Made by a program: the position numbers and the translations under genes. From Peptoniphilus sp. (GTDB lineage Bacteria > Bacillota > Clostridia > Tissierellales > Peptoniphilaceae), in NCBI GenBank assembly GCA_029983555.1, contig JASBZH010000042.1:1-11416 (forward strand): 11,416 nucleotides of DNA. The letters run 5' to 3'. Positions 6,700 to 11,416 of this stretch are shown piece by piece. The notes below the pieces were generated by a model that was given only the letters and a program-made list of their open reading frames with translations, made no database searches and had not been told where the DNA came from. Numbering within the stretch: the first letter of the stretch is position 1; every line of letters begins with the position of its first letter.

Positions 6700-7590
6700 G
6701 TGATAAAAATAAAAAGAAACGGAATTTTTAGTGCACTCTTATCTGCTATAATATTTGGAACTATGCCACTATTTACTAAATTAATATATAGTTTTGGAGC
6801 TAATGAAGTCTCTGCAGCTTTTTATAGAGTATTTTTATCGCTATTTCTAATTTATATATCTGGTAAGAAAAGAAAACACTCTTTTTCATTGTCTTTTAAA
6901 GAAATAAAATATCTGTCCATCGCTTCTTTAAGCTTTACTTTAACAAGTTTAACTCTTTTTAAAGCTTATAATTATATGGATTCCGGGGCAGTAACTAGTA
7001 TCCACTTTGCTTATCCAATTATAATTTTTATCATGAATTCTATAAAAAGTAATAACGTTCCAAACCCTAAAGAGATAGTGTCAATTATAGTTTGCACAGT
7101 GGCTTTAATATTTTTATATAATCCTTCTTCTCTAAATAGTCACGGCATAATATTAGCTTTTATTTCAGCCTTAACTTATAGCATATATTCTTATATGTTA
7201 GATTCAGAATCTATCAGAAGTTTAGATACAAGTTCAAAATTACTATATATAAATTTGCTATCAGCTTTTGGAATAATTCTCTTTTCCCTTGTTACAAAAC
7301 AAGAAATAAAGTTAGATTTAAATTTAGTAGAATGGAGTGGTGCATTTGCATATTCAGCTATACTAACTTTGGGAGCAACATCGCTTTATCAAAAAGCAAT
7401 ATCTAGCATAGGAGCAAAAGAAACTTCTATTTTAAGCACATTTGAACCTATTACATCTGTTATTCTAGGAGTATTCCTACTAGGTGAAAAAGTTTCTTTC
7501 ATTCAAGTTATTGCAATAGCATTAATACTATCCTCAGCTACTTACCTAGTTAATCAAAATAATAAAGTTCTATCTAAGACTAGATACTAA
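6700..7590 (+). CDS. EamA/DMT-family transporter
   Basis: A drug/metabolite transporter of 296 residues made of two EamA repeats, about five membrane segments each. The first repeat runs from SALLSAIIFGTMPLFTKL to about LIFLYNP; the second starts at GIILAFISALTYSIYSYML and ends ALILSSATYLV. The motif FEPITSVILGVFLLGEKVS is typical of the second repeat. Members export amino acids, metabolites or drugs; the substrate is not readable here. It lies 6 bases behind the carrier gene, so they are co-transcribed. The start is unusual: GTG at 6700 lies inside a ribosome-site-like stretch, AAGGAAGTGAT, with only two bases between GG and GTG. No ATG, GTG or TTG follows before Met22, and the in-frame ATA at 6709 is placed well for that site. 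Confidence 0.87.
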   Translation: MIKIKRNGIFSALLSAIIFGTMPLFTKLIYSFGANEVSAAFYRVFLSLFLIYISGKKRKHSFSLSFKEIKYLSIASLSFTLTSLTLFKAYNYMDSGAVTSIHFAYPIIIFIMNSIKSNNVPNPKEIVSIIVCTVALIFLYNPSSLNSHGIILAFISALTYSIYSYMLDSESIRSLDTSSKLLYINLLSAFGIILFSLVTKQEIKLDLNLVEWSGAFAYSAILTLGATSLYQKAISSIGAKETSILSTFEPITSVILGVFLLGEKVSFIQVIAIALILSSATYLVNQNNKVLSKTRY

Positions 7591-7613
7591 CTTTAGATTT
7601 AATATTAATTTGT

Positions 7614-7678
7614 AAAAAACCCTAGTGCACATTCGAGTATCTTCTAATTTGAACTTAAATGAGCACTAGATTTTTTTA
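7614..7678. terminator. Long terminator hairpin after the YfcC-EamA operon, probably two-way
   Basis: CTAGTGC (7622-7628) pairs with GCACTAG (7663-7669). The stem continues inward past one mismatch: CATT with AATG, a C-A mismatch, then GAGT with ACTT including one G-T pair, and a 14-base loop. On the plus strand it is followed by ATTTTTTTA, and on the minus strand by a run of six T's (A's at 7615-7620). It can end transcription of the EamA gene, and any that passes the MFS terminator from the other side. Confidence 0.85.
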
Positions 7679-7680
7679 TT

Positions 7681-7852
7681 TAAAATCATATAAAATTTTA
7701 TTCAGTAATAATACTTGCTGTTTAATCACTCCTTAGTAAGTTAAACAAATTGAACTCAAAAATTTTAAACAACTTCACTCTGATTAAAAATTCTATGCAC
7801 ATCAATTTCTTATATTAAACCTCCCATTAATTCTACCTCCTATCCTATTTAA
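7681..7852 (-). other. Gene-free stretch with relics of minus-strand translation starts
   Basis: No intact gene lies between the two convergent terminators. On the minus strand AGGAGGTAGAATTAATG is a fine ribosome site and start codon (ATG at 7826), but it opens only five codons before TAA. If that stop is ignored, the same frame runs on to read MGGLI, stop, then EIDVHRIFNQSEVV before another stop. A second ribosome-like site, AAGGAGTGAT, lies near 7720-7735 with no start codon after it. The sequence before it (TGTTTAACTTACTAAGGAG) resembles the MFS leader (TGTTTTTTACTTACTAGGGG). This looks like a decayed gene or leader; I do not recognise which. Confidence 0.3.
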
Positions 7853-7853
7853 A

Positions 7854-7902
7854 TAAAAAAATGAAATCTAGAACTCATACAAAAGTATCGTTCTAAATTT
7901 CA
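7854..7902 (-). terminator. Rho-independent terminator of the MFS gene
   Basis: On the minus strand ATGAAATTTAGAAC and GTTCTAGATTTCAT form a stem of about 14 bp with a single G-T or mismatch position. The loop has a smaller pairing of its own (GATAC with GTAT). A run of T's follows (plus-strand A's 7855-7860). The stem begins 8 bases past the MFS stop codon. Confidence 0.85.
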
Positions 7903-7909
7903 TCTATTT

Positions 7910-9148
7910 CTAATTATTATTATTTTTAACTTCTTTATTTGTCTCTGGCAATAAAAATGAACCTATTAGGAATGTCAAACTCAATACAAGTGCAAAGTTA
8001 AGTCCTGCAACATATCCTATTTCATCTATTATCCTGCCGATTATAAAAAACATTATTGTTTCAATTACGTATGACACGAGCCAAAATAATCCCATGACTG
8101 CTGTAAGTTTTCCTGGATTCATATCATCCATCTCCTGTGGAATCATCATTAGTGATGTCATTGGTATAAACATAAATACTCCCACACTTATTGCAGATAT
8201 TACTGCAATGATTCCAATTTTCGCATTTAACATTATAAATCCGCTTAGTGTAACCAATACACCAGATATTCTTATTACTGGAATTCTCTTTTTAATCTTT
8301 TTTGACATAAATACTGCTATTGCTGTTCCCAGTAGACCTCCAACTGCTATAAGTGCAGATACTTTTGTTGAGTTAATTATTGAAAGTCCTGAAATTGGAA
8401 AGATATTCAATAACACTAAATAAAATGTCAAAACACCAGAATAAGTAAATGGAAGTGCCCAAAATACTTTTTCTTTCATCGCGTCTATTATAGTAAATTT
8501 ATTTTCTTGACTTCCATTTTTTTCTTTTTCATCATCTTCTATATTTCTTCCAAAAATTAACCACAATATAAGAAATATGAGATTAATCACTGCGAAAAAT
8601 CCCATGCTCTTTTGCCAAGTTTTAAACAAATTAATTATTGGCTTTGCAATTAGTAGAGCTATTAAACTGCCTGCTGTATAGGCTGCAGAATTTATGGCAT
8701 TTACTGCCGGTCTATCTTTTTGTGCAAAATACTTTACTACAACTGGACTAAAATAGACAATATGTAATGCTCCTCCGAGTCCCATGACAAATCTTCCAAG
8801 TACAAAAATTAAATATGTTGGTGCAAAAATCGATAATGCATTTCCTAAAACGATTAGAAAGGAACCCAAAGCAATGGATCTTTTTAAAAATAATTTTCTA
8901 AGTACAAAGGCAGCCATAAAATTGCCAATAACTTTTGCTATCGTTATTGCATTGGAAATAAAAGTTGCCGATGTAAAATCTTTTAAATTAAAAAACCCCA
9001 TAATCTGAGGCGTAAGCGTACTTCCAGCAATCCAATTTGCTGCGAAGAATGCATATGTAAAAAACATTATAAGTTCTATTATTATAGACTTAGTCGTGGT
9101 CTCTACTACTTCACTTGCAATATTAGATTCTTTTAAATTTTGTGACAT
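7910..9148 (-). CDS. Major facilitator superfamily transporter
   Basis: A 412-residue inner-membrane carrier with about 12 hydrophobic segments in two sets of six. They are divided by a charged loop (GRNIEDDEKEKNGSQENK) near the middle. Features are a VLRKLFLKRS turn between segments 2 and 3, where the MFS loop motif sits, and LGRFVMGLGGALHIVYFSPVVVKYF in segments 4-5. It most resembles the cyanate/nitrate-type and sugar-phosphate-like MFS groups, but the substrate is unknown. The ATG at 9148 follows AGGGGGG with spacing 8. The gene lies downstream of the broken LysR gene in the same direction, with a LysR-type box in between, so it was probably that regulator's target. It ends with its own terminator. 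Confidence 0.88.
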   Translation of the reverse strand: MSQNLKESNIASEVVETTTKSIIIELIMFFTYAFFAANWIAGSTLTPQIMGFFNLKDFTSATFISNAITIAKVIGNFMAAFVLRKLFLKRSIALGSFLIVLGNALSIFAPTYLIFVLGRFVMGLGGALHIVYFSPVVVKYFAQKDRPAVNAINSAAYTAGSLIALLIAKPIINLFKTWQKSMGFFAVINLIFLILWLIFGRNIEDDEKEKNGSQENKFTIIDAMKEKVFWALPFTYSGVLTFYLVLLNIFPISGLSIINSTKVSALIAVGGLLGTAIAVFMSKKIKKRIPVIRISGVLVTLSGFIMLNAKIGIIAVISAISVGVFMFIPMTSLMMIPQEMDDMNPGKLTAVMGLFWLVSYVIETIMFFIIGRIIDEIGYVAGLNFALVLSLTFLIGSFLLPETNKEVKNNNN

Positions 9149-9172
9149 TTCTTTCCCCCCTAGTAAGTAAAA

Positions 9173-9222
9173 AACAGAATGTATATATAAAAGGTCACCT
9201 CTTTAATATAACACATTCTGTT
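9173..9222. repeat. Nested inverted repeat in the MFS leader
   Basis: AACAGAATGT (9173-9182) and ACATTCTGTT (9213-9222) are perfect 10-bp arms 30 bases apart. Near the middle lies a second small dyad, AGGT-C-ACCT (9192-9200). The outer right arm falls in the spacer of the predicted MFS promoter and the inner dyad over its predicted start point. It could be a regulator site, perhaps for a second protein, or an RNA hairpin in the leader. No T run follows, so it is not a terminator. Confidence 0.6.
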
Positions 9223-9233
9223 ATGACTTTCGA
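9205..9233 (-). promoter_or_regulatory. Weak candidate promoter of the MFS gene
   Basis: On the minus strand TCGAAA (9228-9233), 17 bases, then TATATT (9205-9210), each differing from consensus at one or two positions. The predicted start is near 9198. A weak -35 is normal for a promoter that needs a LysR-type activator. The call rests on spacing and on its place relative to the dyad at 9250-9270. Confidence 0.35.
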
Positions 9234-9249
9234 TATCTAATAAACATCG

Positions 9250-9270
9250 ATCATGAATTTAATTCATGAT
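9250..9270. promoter_or_regulatory. Perfect 21-bp dyad with LysR-type box (ATGA-N7-TCAT)
   Basis: ATCATGAATT, a central T, then AATTCATGAT are exact inverted copies. Inside is ATGA-N7-TCAT, fitting the T-N11-A pattern of LysR-type regulator sites. Its centre is about 62 bases upstream of the predicted MFS start point; such recognition sites commonly lie near -65. It begins 4 bases past the LysR stop codon. A terminator is less likely, since no T run follows on the minus strand. Confidence 0.55.
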
Positions 9271-9274
9271 ATTT

Positions 9275-10153
9275 TTAATAATATTCTTTTTCAAATAATT
9301 CTAAGAAGGAATTCATCGAATTTGTTATTATCTTATCTTTTAAACAAACTAACAGTAATCTCCAAGGAAAACTTGGTTTAGCTAGTTTAATTGAACTGAC
9401 ATTTTCAAGTGAGTGTTGATCTACCCACGGTTTTGGAAGGATAGCTATACCTTCATTTTCTTCTACCATTGCTAAAAGCAAATCCCATTCTTTACTCTTA
9501 AAAACAATATTTGGCTTAAATCCTACTTCTTCACACTTATCTATTAAGATATCGTGTGACATAAATTGAGATGTTACATGCAGAAATTTCTCATTTTCTA
9601 GCTCTTTTAAGTTTACAGATTTTAAATTTGCAAATTTATGTTTATTACTTACAAGAAGTACATATTCAGATTCAAACACTTCTTTAATTTCAAATCTATC
9701 GTCATTAAATGGATTGTTAACGACACCTATATCAATTTTATTTTGTAATAATTTATCAATAATTATCGGACCATTTTTCTCAACAATCTCTAAATTGACA
9801 TCAGGATATTTTTTATTAAATTCGAGTATCTTTTTAGAAAAATAAATACTTCCAGCTCCCGGAGGAAGCCCCAATCTAATATTATTGTCAGAAACAGCAA
9901 GTTTATCCAACATCTGATTCTTTTTTATCTCGTAATAAGACATTATATCTTTGGCAAAGTCATAAACTATTTTGCCCTGTTTTGTCAAAGTAAAATTTTT
10001 GTAATCTCTATCTATTAATTTGACTTTTAAAGTTTCTTCTAAATTTCTTATAGATTTGCTAATTGTAGATTAACTAACAAATAGCTCCTTAGCTGCTTGG
10101 GTAAAACTTTTACACTCAACAGTTTTTACGAAATAAGTTAATTTTAATAACAT
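9275..10153 (-). pseudogene. LysR-family regulator broken by an in-frame stop in its helix-turn-helix
   Basis: The frame from the ATG at 10153 (with GAGGTGA 5 bases upstream) gives a normal LysR protein of 292 codons, except for TAA at codon 28 (10070-10072). The N-terminus reads KSFTQAAKELFVS, stop, STISKSIRNLEETL. LysR proteins have Gln at this place (VSQSTIS), and CAA or CAG to TAA needs one or two changes; from CAA it is a single C-to-T. The rest of the frame is open, with the FTLTKQGK turn and the effector-binding domain (about residues 90-290). The longest open piece, from a TTG at 9988, lacks the DNA-binding domain and would not bind DNA. The absence of other damage suggests a recent mutation, strain variation or a sequencing error; read-through by a suppressor tRNA is possible but not indicated. 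It lies upstream of the MFS gene, its likely target. Confidence 0.88.
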
Positions 10154-10177
10154 ATAACTCACCTCTTAATAAATAAA

Positions 10178-10206
10178 TCTATAGACTATTTACCCAATTA
10201 TGACAA
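10178..10206 (-). promoter_or_regulatory. Promoter of the LysR gene
   Basis: On the minus strand TTGTCA (10201-10206), exactly 17 bases, then TATAGA (10178-10183). The predicted start is near 10171, 18 bases before the ATG, so the leader is just long enough for the GAGGTGA ribosome site. Its intactness fits a recently damaged gene. The remaining bases up to 10363 are AT-rich with no clear signal. Confidence 0.55.
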
Positions 10207-10363
10207 AGAAAATGCTTTTTATAAAAACATTATTTTGAGTAAATAAAGTTTTATTGCCCATTTTTAGCTATTTCTCACGAATTATTAAATTAATATTATA
10301 AAATGATAACTTTACGATTTTTAAACCTATATTTTAAATAAAATTTTTTAAAATTATAGTTTC

Positions 10364-10801
10364 TCAAATGTTAAGTTCCATGGCTACATGCAAAATCCCA
10401 TCTTCTAAAAATTCTTCGCTTGCTCTAGCAAATCCAAATTTTTCGTAAAATCCTACGGCATAAACTTGCGCCTCTAAATATATTTTGTCGTAAGTTTTTA
10501 ATTTTTTTATATATTCTATAGCACTTCTCATAAGAATCTCTCCATAGCCACTTTTCCTATTTCTAGATATAACTCTTCCAATATGAATGGTCTCCATTTT
10601 AAAGTCATCTGGAAAAATTCTAAGATACGAAATTATTTCTCCTTTTTCCACATAAAATATGTGAATGCTATCATAATCTTTACCATCTATATCTTCGTAT
10701 GCGCATTTTTGTTCAACTACAAATACGTCGAGTCTAAGTTTTAAAATCTCGTACAATTCATGTGTCGTTAGCTCGTCAAATTTCTTAATAAAAAGTTTCA
10801 T
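10364..10801 (-). CDS. elaA: ElaA-type GNAT acetyltransferase
   Basis: A 145-residue acetyl-CoA-dependent N-acetyltransferase of the ElaA group. Diagnostic stretches are the N-terminal LYEILKLRLDVFVVEQKCAYEDIDGKD (16-42), IGRVISRNRKSGYG with the acetyl-CoA loop RKSGYG (82-87), YLEAQVYAVGFYEKFGF (108-124) and the C-terminal EDGILHVAMEL (133-143). These match E. coli ElaA, whose natural substrate is not well settled. The ATG at 10801 follows AGAGGT at a good spacing. It stands alone, with its own promoter, between metG and the LysR gene. No GC-containing terminator is seen after it, only AT-rich repeats near 10339-10358. Confidence 0.9.
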   Translation of the reverse strand: MKLFIKKFDELTTHELYEILKLRLDVFVVEQKCAYEDIDGKDYDSIHIFYVEKGEIISYLRIFPDDFKMETIHIGRVISRNRKSGYGEILMRSAIEYIKKLKTYDKIYLEAQVYAVGFYEKFGFARASEEFLEDGILHVAMELNI

Positions 10802-10862
10802 GTGATACCTCTTTAAACATTAATTTTCACAATTATATATTTTGCCGATTAAAATTTATTTA

Positions 10863-10890
10863 ATTATACAATATTAAAAATTAGTTTCAA
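10863..10890 (-). promoter_or_regulatory. Promoter of elaA
   Basis: On the minus strand TTGAAA (10885-10890), 16 bases, then TATAAT (10863-10868). The predicted start is near 10856, a leader of about 55 bases. A second TATAAT at 10832-10837 has no good -35 partner and is less likely. Confidence 0.6.
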
Positions 10891-10900
10891 GATTTACTAT

Positions 10901-10933
10901 AATAAAAAAGCTGAGGATAATTTAACCTCAGCT
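10901..10933 (-). terminator. Rho-independent terminator of metG
   Basis: On the minus strand AGCTGAGG, a 9-base loop and CCTCAGCT form a perfect, GC-containing 8-bp stem (10909-10916 with 10926-10933), followed by TTTTTTATT. It lies 27 bases past the metG stop codon. Confidence 0.92.
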
Positions 10934-10960
10934 CATAAAAGTATTAATATTTTTAACTAA

Positions 10961-11416
10961 TTAGTATATCTTTGCTCCTGCAGGTATTCTATTTGACACC
11001 ATCAAAAGGTTGAGTCTTTCCTCGCCTTCTTCTTGGTGAACTGCAGAAAGTAACATTCCACAAGATTCAATACCCATCATCTTTCTTGGTGGAAGATTTA
11101 CTATTGCTATAAGTGTCTTTCCAATCAATTCTTCAGCAGAATAATAATTTTTAATTCCTGAAAGAATAATTCTATCCTTGCCAGTTCCATCATCTAATGT
11201 GAATTTCAAAAGCTTTTTACTCTTTGGAACTTCTTCACAATTTTTTACTTTAACAGCCCTAAAATCAGATTTTGAGAATGTATCAAAGTCAACAAATTCT
11301 TCAAATAATGGCTCGATTTCAACTTTAGAAAAGTCGATTTCTTCTTCTATATTTTCCACTGGTATAGAAACTGATTTCTTTAGAGTTTCTTTCTCATCAT
11401 CCATTGGTTTCATTGT
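10961..11416 (-). CDS. metG: Methionyl-tRNA synthetase, C-terminal part (cut by window edge)
   Basis: The last 151 codons of a longer gene; the frame is open through the window edge, and the ATG codons near 11413 are internal. The visible part is the C-terminal tRNA-binding OB-fold domain: FDTFSKSDFRAVKVKNCEEVPKSKKLLKFTLDDG, then ILSGI.NYYSAEELIGKTLIAIVNLPPRKMMGIESCGMLLSA and the closing PAGAKIY. This appended domain is found on MetG of many Clostridia, where it helps the enzyme hold its tRNA and form dimers. The acidic linker before it (EEEIDFSKVEIEPLFEEF) matches clostridial MetG. The catalytic part, with the HIGH and KMSKS motifs, lies outside. A stand-alone tRNA-binding protein is less likely because of the linker and the open upstream frame. 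Confidence 0.88.
   Translation of the reverse strand, partial: TMKPMDDEKETLKKSVSIPVENIEEEIDFSKVEIEPLFEEFVDFDTFSKSDFRAVKVKNCEEVPKSKKLLKFTLDDGTGKDRIILSGIKNYYSAEELIGKTLIAIVNLPPRKMMGIESCGMLLSAVHQEEGEERLNLLMVSNRIPAGAKIY

Noticed and set aside
7741..7810. A 26-codon minus-strand frame (MCIEFLIRVKLF...) in the gene-free stretch
   Set aside because: Its start has no ribosome site at the right distance and it overlaps the other relic frame; there is no sign of selection.
7614..7852. A riboswitch or T-box before the MFS or EamA genes
   Set aside because: The stretch is downstream of both convergent genes, its hairpins are followed by T runs, and no conserved riboswitch core or T-box sequence is visible.
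8094..8423. Plus-strand open frames of about 70-110 codons (also 335-619, 3854-4102, 4503-4706, 8784-9008)
   Set aside because: Each lies opposite a well-supported minus-strand gene, has no fitting ribosome site and encodes no recognisable protein.
9275..9988. A separate gene for a LysR effector domain starting at TTG 9988
   Set aside because: There is no ribosome site before this TTG, and the frame continues upstream through a full helix-turn-helix interrupted by one stop, so a damaged single gene explains it better.
10339..10358. An A/T-only near-palindrome as terminator of elaA
   Set aside because: The stem has no G-C pairs and such patterns are frequent by chance in this base composition.

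Overview
The window looks like the chromosome of a low-GC, strictly anaerobic Gram-positive bacterium, probably of the Clostridia/Tissierellia type (Peptoniphilus or Anaerococcus relatives would fit; the genus is a guess). The signs are very AT-rich DNA, strong Shine-Dalgarno sites of the AGGAGGTGAT kind, near-consensus sigma-A promoters, U-tailed hairpin terminators, and an anaerobe-type biotin synthase. I see no phage, insertion sequence, CRISPR array, tRNA or rRNA.

Left part (1-5188), all genes on the minus strand. Reading in the direction of transcription these are a TetR-family repressor, a PepD-like M20 dipeptidase that overlaps it, a small cupin, a membrane-anchored DNA/RNA non-specific endonuclease that overlaps the cupin, trmB (tRNA m7G46 methyltransferase) and bioB (biotin synthase). 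The cupin, trmB and bioB each have their own promoter; a terminator follows bioB. Bases 1-130 hold terminator hairpins for a plus-strand gene beyond the left edge.

Middle (5189-7680). Divergent from the repressor is a plus-strand pair: a YfcC-family carrier and an EamA/DMT-family exporter, 6 bases apart. The 5189-5289 gap holds two overlapping, nearly consensus promoters that face opposite ways, with a perfect 20-bp palindrome lying over both. This is the clearest regulatory unit in the window: a self-controlled TetR switch that probably sets uptake, cleavage and export of peptides or amino acids. The pair ends at a strong, probably two-way terminator.

Right part (7681-11416), all minus strand. 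In the direction of transcription these are the C-terminal end of metG (cut by the window edge) with its terminator, an ElaA-type GNAT acetyltransferase, a LysR-family regulator, and an MFS transporter with its terminator. The LysR gene is full length, with promoter and ribosome site, but carries an in-frame TAA at codon 28, exactly where the helix-turn-helix normally has a conserved Gln. A perfect LysR-type box (ATGA-N7-TCAT) lies between it and the MFS gene, about 62 bases upstream of the predicted MFS start point, so the MFS gene appears to have lost, or be losing, its regulator.

I found no wholly new system. The items most worth a second look are the TetR divergent switch, the broken LysR with its intact target site, the BioB that lacks the usual Cys ligand, and the biotin-operator-like dyad over the bioB promoter.
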